This document shows positions 10,197 to 17,468 of a DNA stretch of 56,474 bases, one piece after another. A program made the position numbers and the translations under genes. Below the pieces are notes generated by a model. It made no database searches and was not told the DNA's origin. It saw only the letters and a program-made list of their open reading frames with translations. Within the stretch, counting starts at the first letter, position 1. Each line of letters starts with the position of its first letter. Location of the stretch: the IMG/VR virus record IMGVR_UViG_3300038701_003045, positions 1 through 56,474 of that record, one strand, 5' to 3'. This DNA is from a virus.

Positions 10197-10204
10197 TATA
10201 AATA
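10197..10204 (+). promoter_or_regulatory. T4-type late promoter
   Basis: TATAAATA, the T4 late promoter core recognised by sigma-gp55, lies 19 nt before the start of the 189-aa gene and is followed by AAAGGA as ribosome site. Confidence 0.7.
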
Positions 10205-10222
10205 TATAAAAAAGGATGCAAA

Positions 10223-10792
10223 ATGGTAGAAAACGACATTAAAGATGTTCAGTATCTTAATAAAGAAAAAACAATGATTAAAGCTACTATTGATGGACAA
10301 GAGCTTAATATTCCTGTTGATACTGGTAATAGACATGACATTATGATTAAAAATTGGATTGCTGACGGTGGTAAACCTAAAAATGCGCCAACTGTTTATC
10401 CTTATCCGACAGAAGCTTCAGCTGAGCAAGCGATGGCTAACTTTATTAATAACTTTACTGATGAAATCACTGGATATGCTCCAAATGATGAGAAAGTTGC
10501 ATGGCCTGTTAAAGAAATTGCAGCTAAGAATTATATCGCAGGAACAGCTACTGATGAAGAAAAATATATCATTGAAACAGAGGCTGATCTAACTGAAGAA
10601 GATTATATGGATTTAGCAAATAAGATTGTGTTTAAAGCTGGTGTTTATAGAAAAGTTGTAGCTAATACAGCAGGATTAAGACGTAAAACACTTAATGCAA
10701 TTAAAAATGGTAAACCAAAGGATTATGAAGCTATCTTAAATAGCGCTATTACGACAGCAAATCAAGTAGCAACAAGTTTAGGAGTAAAATAA
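10223..10792 (+). CDS. unknown fibre-locus protein, 189 aa (possible chaperone)
   Basis: 189 residues, mostly charged and helical, unlike its beta-rich neighbours. It lies between two fibre-like genes behind its own late promoter and AAGGATGCAAA ribosome site. Composition and place resemble tail-fibre assembly chaperones, which are soluble and sit next to the fibre they fold, but I see no diagnostic motif. The N-terminus VQYLNKEKTMIKATIDGQE could be a small beta domain; the rest (EEDYMDLANKIVFKAGVYRK) is helical. Confidence 0.6.
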   Translation: MVENDIKDVQYLNKEKTMIKATIDGQELNIPVDTGNRHDIMIKNWIADGGKPKNAPTVYPYPTEASAEQAMANFINNFTDEITGYAPNDEKVAWPVKEIAAKNYIAGTATDEEKYIIETEADLTEEDYMDLANKIVFKAGVYRKVVANTAGLRRKTLNAIKNGKPKDYEAILNSAITTANQVATSLGVK

Positions 10793-12049
10793 TTGGCATA
10801 TATTGGAGCATCTCCTGGCAATGTAGCTAAAATTGATTATTTCTATACTGCTGCAGCAAGCCAAACTATTTTCAGTGGACCGGATAATAACAACAATCTT
10901 TTAAATATAAATTTAGGCAACGTTGATGTTTACATTAATGGTATTTTGATTAGTGATCAGAACTATTCAGTTCTATCCAATTCTGTTACCTTTAATAATG
11001 CATTGACTGAAGATGATGTTGTAACTATTAGATCATTTGGTACCTTTGATGTTGCAGACACATATTCTAAAGGCGAAGTTTACACTACAGAAAAAGTTGA
11101 GGATATGACTTCTCAATTTAGAAACAAAATCATTAATGGTGATTTTGATATTTGGCAACGCGCAACAAGTCAGACTGCAGCAGGATATGGTTCTGCTGAT
11201 AGATGGAAAATGGAATTAGGCACCGGAGCAGCAATTACCATGTCTCGTCAAGATTTTACACTGGGCCAAACCGATGTTCCGGGAAATCCTAAACATTATG
11301 TGCGTTTAGATCGTACCACAACTGGTACTAGTGATTCTGTATTAGCACAGAGAATTGAAGGTCTTTCTAAATTTAGTGGTAAAACTATTACGCAAACTTT
11401 TTGGGCTAAAGCCAGTTCTGCAATGACGCTGTTTTCGTTTTTTCAACAAAATTATGGTACAGGCGGTTCTCCTACTGCAACATCTAACATTCACAATACG
11501 ACGTTTAGTATAACAACATCATGGCAGAAATTTACACGTACGCTTGTTGTAGATGACTTTACGGGCGATACACTTGGGACAGACGGGAACGATTTCTTAG
11601 AGATGCGTATGGTTTGGAATACAGCAAATAATGCAATTGGACAGCTGGAAATTGCCCATGTTTCCGTTGTTGTTGGCGATGCTACAAATGAAACTGATCC
11701 GTTTAGTCCTAGACATATATCAGTTGAACAAACAATGTGTGATTGGTATTATAAAATATTAGGTGGCGACGGCCATGAAAGTTATATGAATCTAATGCGT
11801 GTTACTGATGCAAGCAATATCTATGAAGCAGGTATATATCACGGCCGCATGCGAACAACACCCACTGCGACAATAACATATACAGATATGCATAAACCTT
11901 ATGCTCTTATCGATACCATTGCTTCTAACGTAGTATATCAGCAAAGTTTTGATAAGCTTATTGTTCGCGTTACACCTACGACTGATAGCACAAATGCAAG
12001 AGTAGGAAGATATACAGCTTTTAAACTAACACTAGATGCAGAATTATAA
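10793..12049 (+). CDS. host-recognition fibre protein with carbohydrate-binding-like domain (copy 2)
   Basis: 418 residues starting at TTG 10793, supported by the strong TAGGAG ribosome site 8 nt upstream and by MAYIGASPG matching the MAYIG start of copy 1. After an N-terminal attachment domain (YTAAASQTIFSGPDNNNN) the paralogous core starts near residue 109 (FRNKIINGDFDIWQRATS). It ends with GQLEIAHVSVVVGDATNETD and PFSPRHIS, as in copy 1. N- and C-terminal ends are unrelated to copy 1, a sign of domain shuffling between fibres. Confidence 0.7.
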   Translation: MAYIGASPGNVAKIDYFYTAAASQTIFSGPDNNNNLLNINLGNVDVYINGILISDQNYSVLSNSVTFNNALTEDDVVTIRSFGTFDVADTYSKGEVYTTEKVEDMTSQFRNKIINGDFDIWQRATSQTAAGYGSADRWKMELGTGAAITMSRQDFTLGQTDVPGNPKHYVRLDRTTTGTSDSVLAQRIEGLSKFSGKTITQTFWAKASSAMTLFSFFQQNYGTGGSPTATSNIHNTTFSITTSWQKFTRTLVVDDFTGDTLGTDGNDFLEMRMVWNTANNAIGQLEIAHVSVVVGDATNETDPFSPRHISVEQTMCDWYYKILGGDGHESYMNLMRVTDASNIYEAGIYHGRMRTTPTATITYTDMHKPYALIDTIASNVVYQQSFDKLIVRVTPTTDSTNARVGRYTAFKLTLDAEL

Positions 12050-12059
12050 GGAAAAAAGA

Positions 12060-12287
12060 ATGTTCGGAAAGAAAAAGAAAAAAGAAGAAATTGTAGTGCC
12101 GGCCAAACCAAAGGTGCAAGCTCCTAAAAAACCTTCTAAAAAGGATTTTGAGCTTCTTGCTTCTAAAGGTTTTAAAATCGACACTGATGCTAATACTGAA
12201 AGCTCTATTAAATTCTTTCAGAAAACAAATGGTTTAAAGGTAACCGGCACTCTAAATAAAGCTACATTAGATAAGCTAAAGGATTAA
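12060..12287 (+). CDS. small peptidoglycan-binding-like protein, 75 aa
   Basis: I chose ATG 12060, which has AAGGA 9 nt upstream; an in-frame ATG at 12036 lies inside the previous gene and lacks a site. The product has a very basic N-terminus (MFGKKKKKEEIVVPAKPKV) and a C-terminal half (FKIDTDANTESSIKFFQKTN, GLKVTGTLNKATLDKLKD) with the spacing of a PG_binding_1 repeat. It precedes the neck genes. A cell-wall-contacting virion or lysis accessory role is possible but unproven. Confidence 0.6.
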   Translation: MFGKKKKKEEIVVPAKPKVQAPKKPSKKDFELLASKGFKIDTDANTESSIKFFQKTNGLKVTGTLNKATLDKLKD

Positions 12288-12288
12288 T

Positions 12289-13038
12289 ATGTCTACTCAT
12301 AAACCAGCTACAAGAAGTGAATTTAAAGAATTTTGCTTAAGACAATTAGGTAAACCTGTGATTGACATCAATGTAACTGATGAGCAAGTAGAAGATGCCG
12401 TGGAAGTTGCATTATCATATTATATTGATTATCATTATGACGGAGCGCTTCCAACTTATGTTAAGCATCAATTAACTCAAACTGATGTTGATAACGGATA
12501 TATTACACTTCCTGAAGAAATTATAGGCGTAAAGAAGGTATTTGAATTGGGAAGCACTGGCTCTTCATCTAATATGTTCTCTTATGACTATCAATTTGTT
12601 CAATCTATGGTTGGTGATTTAAGTATGGCTGAAAGTTTAGTGCCCTATTTCACTACAAGAATGCAATATGAGCAAATCAGAGAAATGCTTGTAGGTCAAT
12701 TCCCTATTAGATATAATAGACACTTCGATGAATTACATTTAGATGTCAATAAAGCGAAACTTGCTGTTGGTAATTACATCTTAATCGATGCGTGGACTTC
12801 TATTAATCCGGATACTGAAACTGATATTTGGTCAGACAGAATACTTCAAAAGCATACTACATCCTTAATTAAAAAGGTATGGGGACAATCAATGTCTAAA
12901 TTTGAAGGTGTTCAATTGCCGGGTGGTACAACTCTTAATGGTAGATTGATATATGATGATGCGATTACAGAATTGCAGCAAATTGAAGACGAATATAGAG
13001 ATAATTATTCTATTCCTGCTGAAGATCTGATCATGTAA
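12289..13038 (+). CDS. 13: neck protein gp13
   Basis: 249 residues. The sequence around RSEFKEFCLRQLGKPVIDIN, then VEDAVEVALSYYIDYHYDG, and the ending YRDNYSIPAEDLIM fit T4-like gp13. gp13 forms the neck with gp14, closes filled heads and provides the tail-docking surface. It starts 1 nt after the previous stop and heads the conserved 13-14-15-16-17 series, which confirms the call. Confidence 0.85.
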   Translation: MSTHKPATRSEFKEFCLRQLGKPVIDINVTDEQVEDAVEVALSYYIDYHYDGALPTYVKHQLTQTDVDNGYITLPEEIIGVKKVFELGSTGSSSNMFSYDYQFVQSMVGDLSMAESLVPYFTTRMQYEQIREMLVGQFPIRYNRHFDELHLDVNKAKLAVGNYILIDAWTSINPDTETDIWSDRILQKHTTSLIKKVWGQSMSKFEGVQLPGGTTLNGRLIYDDAITELQQIEDEYRDNYSIPAEDLIM

Positions 13039-13045
13039 TTCTTTT

Positions 13046-13053
13046 TATAAATA
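13046..13053 (+). promoter_or_regulatory. T4-type late promoter
   Basis: TATAAATA at 13046 with an overlapping second copy at 13052-13059, 12-18 nt before the gp14 start; AAAGAG serves as ribosome site. Confidence 0.7.
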
Positions 13054-13070
13054 TAAATAAAAAGAGATAA

Positions 13071-13700
13071 ATGGCGTCAAATCAATATTTTAACTTTTAT
13101 ACTGCTAATAATGAACAAAGTCTAGTTGATGATCTGGTCTCCGAGAGCATAAAGCAATTTGCTCATGACATGTATTATCTTCCTAGAACTGGTGTCAATA
13201 AAGATGAAACATTAAATGAATTTGAATATAATTCGTTTAATACTGCGTTGCCATGTGAATTCTATATTAAATCAAGTTCTTCCTTCGAAGGACAGGGCAT
13301 GTTATTAGAAAAATTCGGCCTTCAAATTAAAAATCAAATCACATTAACAGTTAGTGTAAAATCGTTTAAAGAGTTTATTAAGCCAACAACACTCAAAGAA
13401 CGTGTGCTGGAAGGTGATTTAATTTATGTTCCTATGTTGAAAGCATTGTATGAAGTTACTTATGTTGAAACATCTATGCCTTTCTATCAATTAGGTGACC
13501 TACAAAGTTGGGATATAACATTAGAATTGTATGAAAGCGCTAATGATGTGTTTAATACTTCAATGGCTGAAATCGATGATACTTATAATGCTATGGATGA
13601 TATAGCGAATGATCCTTATGATCAAGGTGATGATTTTGAAACATCGTCTAATACTGTTCTTGATTTCTCTGAAGTTAACATATTCGGCGACGGATTTTAG
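13071..13700 (+). CDS. 14: neck protein gp14
   Basis: 209 residues. MASNQYFNFYTANNEQSLVD, then ESIKQFAHDMYYLPRT with a following FEGQGMLLEKFGLQIKNQ, match the T4-like gp14 family by my reading. gp14 joins gp13 in the neck and is needed for head-tail joining. The acidic C-terminus (EIDDTYNAMDDIANDPYDQG) is common in this family. Expressed from its own late promoter. Confidence 0.85.
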   Translation: MASNQYFNFYTANNEQSLVDDLVSESIKQFAHDMYYLPRTGVNKDETLNEFEYNSFNTALPCEFYIKSSSSFEGQGMLLEKFGLQIKNQITLTVSVKSFKEFIKPTTLKERVLEGDLIYVPMLKALYEVTYVETSMPFYQLGDLQSWDITLELYESANDVFNTSMAEIDDTYNAMDDIANDPYDQGDDFETSSNTVLDFSEVNIFGDGF

Positions 13701-13708
13701 GAGATTAA

Positions 13709-14482
13709 ATGGATTATTTTTACAATGAAGGGTTAAAAAAAGCTGTTCAAATATTTGGTAGCAGATTTAATGATATGCAAGTTAAAAGAGAATCATCGGA
13801 TGGTGTTGAGTTTGAGATGATTGATGTTCCTATTTCGTACTCTCCTATTCAAAAAGAATTAGCAAGAATTCAAGCAGACTTGGAAGGCAAGAAAAATGTC
13901 AACATAATCTTACCTCGTATGTCATTTGAAATTCTCGGTATCGCTAAAAATACACAAAGAATAATTAATAAAAGAAATAGAATTTGTGATGGTTCTAGAT
14001 ATGCGCCTGTACCATATGATATCAATTTTGAATTAAATGTTATAGCAAAAAATATGGAAGATGCTCTTAAAATTGTCGAGCAAATTTTTCCATTCTTTAA
14101 TCCTTCTCTTGGATTGAGTGCTAAATTACTAGATGATTCTGATGAAATTTTTGAGGTTCCTCTTGTATTAAATTCGTCTCAAATGATTGATACATATGAA
14201 GGAGACTTTTTAACACGTCGCGCTATTATGTGGAAACTTGATTTTACATTGAACTATATGTTCTTTGGTCCTCCTATTACACAGGGTGTTATCAAGTTTG
14301 TTAAAGTTAACACATATAATTCATCTGATATGAGTGAAGTTGATATAGAATATACAGCTCAACCAGGTCTAACAGCAAATAATGAACCTACAACAGATGT
14401 AAATGAAAGCGTCGCTTATTCTGAAATAGATGCCGACGACGATTATGGCTTCATATTTAATATAAATGAAGACCCAGATTAA
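13709..14482 (+). CDS. 15: tail terminator / proximal sheath stabiliser gp15
   Basis: 257 residues with the gp15 hallmarks: a YNEGLKKAVQIFGSRFNDM N-terminus, DVPISYSPIQKELARIQADL, and NRICDGSRYAPVPYDINFEL, followed by FPFFNPS. gp15 forms the hexameric ring that caps the tail tube and sheath before head attachment. It follows gp14 after a GGAG ribosome site, as in T4. Confidence 0.87.
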   Translation: MDYFYNEGLKKAVQIFGSRFNDMQVKRESSDGVEFEMIDVPISYSPIQKELARIQADLEGKKNVNIILPRMSFEILGIAKNTQRIINKRNRICDGSRYAPVPYDINFELNVIAKNMEDALKIVEQIFPFFNPSLGLSAKLLDDSDEIFEVPLVLNSSQMIDTYEGDFLTRRAIMWKLDFTLNYMFFGPPITQGVIKFVKVNTYNSSDMSEVDIEYTAQPGLTANNEPTTDVNESVAYSEIDADDDYGFIFNINEDPD

Positions 14483-14499
14483 AATGAGGGAGTTATAAA

Positions 14500-14916
14500 A
14501 TGGATAAAAAAGACCCAGTATATGATAGCTTTAATTTAAAGCCAATTGAAAAACCAATTGAATTGGTGCCTATAGACAAAAGCAATGGTGATAGAGTTAT
14601 TGATGATATTGATGAAGCTAGAACTAGCACAAAAAACTTAATTGAAATTGGTGAAAGCGCATTACAAGATTTGAAAGCTCTGAGCGGAGTTTCCGAAGAT
14701 ATGAAGACCTATGCAGAATTAAGCAAATTGATTAAGGTTCTTGTTGATGCAAATGAAAGTTTAGTGAATACAGCTAAAGAACGTGATGACATCGTTAATA
14801 GAGATGGTAAAGTAGCTGATCAAACAATTAACAATAACTTATTTGTTGGCTCTACAACGGATGCTATAAAACTATTAAAAGAAAAAAGAGAGCAGGAAGA
14901 AAATAACAATGATTAA
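14500..14916 (+). CDS. 16: terminase small subunit gp16
   Basis: 138 residues. KDPVYDSFNLKPIEKPIELV and the coiled-coil centre (DMKTYAELSKLIKVLVDANE) fit T4-like gp16, which forms rings that recognise DNA and stimulate gp17. It starts after GGGAG. Unusually, gp17 does not follow directly: a separate gene is inserted, overlapping the gp16 end by 8 nt. Confidence 0.8.
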   Translation: MDKKDPVYDSFNLKPIEKPIELVPIDKSNGDRVIDDIDEARTSTKNLIEIGESALQDLKALSGVSEDMKTYAELSKLIKVLVDANESLVNTAKERDDIVNRDGKVADQTINNNLFVGSTTDAIKLLKEKREQEENNND

Positions 14917-15415
14917 GTTTAATGAATTTCTTAATGAAGGCAGAGATGCTCCTTTATATCATGGCACTACTTCTTCATTCGCGGTGAGTATTATTGAAGG
15001 TAATTCTATTAAAGCACATACAGATCATTTCTCAAAAAAAGTGTTTAATAATATCGATCATAAACATCCACACATTAAAAATGAAAAAGGTATTTCCTTA
15101 ACTAGAGATGTAAAATTTGCTTTATCATGGCCAGGAAAATACGGTATAGTATTTGAATTAGATCAGAGAAAGCTTGCTCAGAGACATAAATTAATACCTA
15201 TCAAAATTGAAGGCGTATTACGTGGAGGTAATCGTAATGAATATGCGCATATGGCTGAAGAATTTATTATAGGTGATATTAAAGATTTAGATAAATATTT
15301 AACTAAAATTATAATTAAATCAGAAACCATAATTGATAGAATTGAGCAAAAAATAATAGATCATCCTTTATTATATGATTATAAAGCTAAAAGGTTTATA
15401 AATGGTTCAAAATAA
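14909..15415 (+). CDS. ADP-ribosyltransferase-like protein with capsid-targeting-like leader (copy 1)
   Basis: 168 residues inserted between gp16 (8-nt overlap) and gp17 (14-nt overlap). The first ten residues, MIKFNEFLNE followed by Gly, resemble T4 capsid-targeting leaders of internal proteins (MKTYQEFIAE, cut after Glu by gp21). Next come PLYHGTTSSF, GISLTRDVKFALSW and EEFIIGDIKDLDKYL, the arrangement of H-x-E type ADP-ribosyltransferase folds. I infer an Alt-like enzyme packaged in the head and injected. Fold call from motifs only; activity and target are unknown. Confidence 0.6.
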   Translation: MIKFNEFLNEGRDAPLYHGTTSSFAVSIIEGNSIKAHTDHFSKKVFNNIDHKHPHIKNEKGISLTRDVKFALSWPGKYGIVFELDQRKLAQRHKLIPIKIEGVLRGGNRNEYAHMAEEFIIGDIKDLDKYLTKIIIKSETIIDRIEQKIIDHPLLYDYKAKRFINGSK

Positions 15416-17009
15416 TACTGGATATAATAGAAATCCCAATCTTCCTAAAGCTGGTACGAATAAAGATTTCTCTTTAAATGATATTGATGAATTAGAAAAA
15501 TGTATGAACGATCCTATTTACTTTGCTAAAAAGTATTTTAAAATCGTTCACACTGATCGAGGTTTAATACCATTTGATTTATATCCATATCAAGAAGAAG
15601 CCATTAAAATATTTCAATCACATAGAAATATGGTAATGTGTGCTTCCAGACAGTGTGGTAAAACTTCATTTGCTACAGTTGTTCTTTTGCATACAGCTTT
15701 ATTTAACGATCAAAAAAATATTGCTATTCTTGCCAACAAAGCGGCAACCGCTATGGAAATTTTAGAAAGAGTTAAAAGAGCTTATGAGCATTTACCAGCA
15801 TTTCTAAAAGGTGGCGTGAAAGAATGGAATAAGAGATCTGTTGAATTTGAAAATGGTTCTAAAATTCTAGCTGAAGCTTCATCTGCAGATAACATTCGTG
15901 GTAAATCTGTATTCCTTCTTTATATTGACGAGCATGCCTTTATCGATGGTTGGGATGAATTCTCGGCTTCCGTTCTACCGACGCTTTCATCCGGTGAAAC
16001 AACAAAGATGATCTTTACATCTACTCCAAACGGTCTAAATCATTTTTATTATTATGTTGAGGGAGCTCGTAAAAAGAAAAACGGATTTGGTCTTATTGAA
16101 GTTCCTTGGTATGACGTTCCTGGGAGAGACGAAAAATGGAAAGCCAAAGCTCTTGAAGGTCTTAATAATGATCAGCAAAAGTTCGATCAGGAATATAATC
16201 TTGAATTCCAAGGTTCATCCGGCACCCTTATCTCTGGTGCCGCTCTTAAACTTTTGGAATTTAAAGAACCACTTGTTAAAGACCAATATTTACAGCAATA
16301 TGAAGAGAAAACCGGAAACCATCAATATATAATGACAGTTGATGTGTCTAGAGGTAAAGGACTTGATTATTCAGCATTTCATATTATTGATATTACAGCG
16401 GATCCTCATAAATCTGTCTGTGCTTATAGAAATAATATGATCACACCTACTGATTTTGCTGATGTGTGTTATAGAATGGCTACTTATTATAATAGTGCAT
16501 TAATACTTGTTGAAATTAATGATTTAGGACAACAAGTAGCTGATATTCTATTTGAATATGAAATGGATTTGATTTTCACTGAAACAAAGGGTAGAGGCGG
16601 TAAACAAGTCTCATACAGTTCATCCGCTGATAATGGTCTTAGAACAACTCATGGCTCTAAATCTGAGGGTTGTGCGATGCTTAAATTATTAATTGAGCAA
16701 AATAAATTAATAATAAATGATAAGCATACAATTGAAGAATTGAAAACATTCTCTATTAAAGGTAAATCTTACGAAGCTGAAAAGGGCAAACACGACGACA
16801 TGGTTATGTGTCTGGTTTTCTTTGCTTGGTTAGCTTCTGTCGGATTTATCGATCAGGTTAATAATGATTCAATTATGGATAAGCTCAGAGAAAAATCAAA
16901 TGAAGACCTTGAATATGATCTATTACCATTTGGAATTATCCAGGATGGTAGAGAAGAAGTTGAAGCTGTCGACTACGATCCTGGAATTTTTGGTGGATTA
17001 TTTGATTAG
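15402..17009 (+). CDS. 17: terminase large subunit gp17
   Basis: 535 residues. The N-terminal ATPase has Walker A SRQCGKT at 82-88 and Walker B LLYIDEH near 175, with the coupling motif FTSTPNG. The C-terminal RNase-H-fold nuclease begins with TVDVSRGKGLDYSA, then LVEINDLG, and the distal acidic motif KHDDMVM. gp17 is the packaging motor and headful nuclease. It overlaps the upstream ADP-ribosyltransferase-like gene by 14 nt; ribosome site AAAAGG. Confidence 0.95.
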   Translation: MVQNNTGYNRNPNLPKAGTNKDFSLNDIDELEKCMNDPIYFAKKYFKIVHTDRGLIPFDLYPYQEEAIKIFQSHRNMVMCASRQCGKTSFATVVLLHTALFNDQKNIAILANKAATAMEILERVKRAYEHLPAFLKGGVKEWNKRSVEFENGSKILAEASSADNIRGKSVFLLYIDEHAFIDGWDEFSASVLPTLSSGETTKMIFTSTPNGLNHFYYYVEGARKKKNGFGLIEVPWYDVPGRDEKWKAKALEGLNNDQQKFDQEYNLEFQGSSGTLISGAALKLLEFKEPLVKDQYLQQYEEKTGNHQYIMTVDVSRGKGLDYSAFHIIDITADPHKSVCAYRNNMITPTDFADVCYRMATYYNSALILVEINDLGQQVADILFEYEMDLIFTETKGRGGKQVSYSSSADNGLRTTHGSKSEGCAMLKLLIEQNKLIINDKHTIEELKTFSIKGKSYEAEKGKHDDMVMCLVFFAWLASVGFIDQVNNDSIMDKLREKSNEDLEYDLLPFGIIQDGREEVEAVDYDPGIFGGLFD

Positions 17010-17025
17010 AGCTGCTGGTATTCTC

Positions 17026-17364
17026 CTATGCTCCTAAGTATGATGTAATTGTATCAACATCGCATTTAAATTGTTTACCATTTTTCAAGAAAATGAATGG
17101 CATTTTATGAGCACGATTATTAAAGTCGACCAATTTAACACCATCACGAGCTTCAACAAGACCGTACATGGCACAAATGTCTTTTACTTTTTCAGTCTGA
17201 GCTTCTTTTTTGCCTTCTTTTTCAGCGATTTCGATTTTCATAGTCAAAGAAAAATCATTAAATTTACCACCTTTTGGTGTAATAGTAAGATTATGACGTT
17301 TAGCCAAAGCTTCAAGCTCTTTAACGATTTCTTTAGAAAGTGTATTTGCTGTATTCTTATCCAT
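17026..17364 (-). CDS. conserved hypothetical protein, 112 aa
   Basis: Minus-strand gene tucked between gp17 and gp18. I chose ATG 17364, preceded by GGAGATT, over an upstream frame start at 17418 that would lie inside the promoter. The product, starting MDKNTANTLSKEIVKELEAL, has a Lys-rich middle (AEKEGKKEAQTEKVKDICAM) and a C-terminal part, DFNNRAHKMPFIFLKNGKQF. No catalytic motif is visible. A strong early promoter precedes it, so it is probably an early gene surrounded by late genes. Confidence 0.7.
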   Translation of the reverse strand: MDKNTANTLSKEIVKELEALAKRHNLTITPKGGKFNDFSLTMKIEIAEKEGKKEAQTEKVKDICAMYGLVEARDGVKLVDFNNRAHKMPFIFLKNGKQFKCDVDTITSYLGA

Positions 17365-17395
17365 AAATAATCTCCATTGTTTGTTTGTTGAATTT

Positions 17396-17425
17396 AATAT
17401 ATACAAATTTTCAAGCAATGTAAAC
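17396..17425 (-). promoter_or_regulatory. early sigma70-type promoter
   Basis: On the minus strand TTTACA (17424-17419), a 17-nt spacer and TATATT (17401-17396) form a near-ideal promoter reading into the 112-aa gene. It is interleaved with the late promoter of gp18 reading the other way. Confidence 0.75.
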
Positions 17426-17465
17426 AGTGAATTTTATAAATATTAATAAAAATAAAGGAGAATAA
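17418..17465. repeat. 48-bp perfect direct repeat, copy 1 (divergent early/late promoter cassette)
   Basis: Identical over 48 bp to 24011-24058. It holds the -35 of a minus-strand early promoter, the plus-strand TATAAATA and the ribosome site. A further 12 bp (17396-17407) also matches 23989-24000, with 10 unmatched bases between. The repeats flank gp18 plus the inserted minus-strand block. Confidence 0.95.
17435..17442 (+). promoter_or_regulatory. T4-type late promoter of gp18
   Basis: TATAAATA 27 nt before the tail sheath start, followed by AAAGGAG. Confidence 0.8.
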
Positions 17466-17468
17466 ATA

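Noticed and set aside
6328-12049. A diversity-generating retroelement acting on the fibre genes
   Set aside because: No reverse transcriptase and no template/variable repeat pair were seen; the two fibre cores differ by ordinary divergence.
17071-17370. A 99-aa plus-strand frame opposite the 112-aa gene
   Set aside because: Phe/Ser-rich shadow translation without a ribosome site; the minus frame has a good start, promoter and normal composition.
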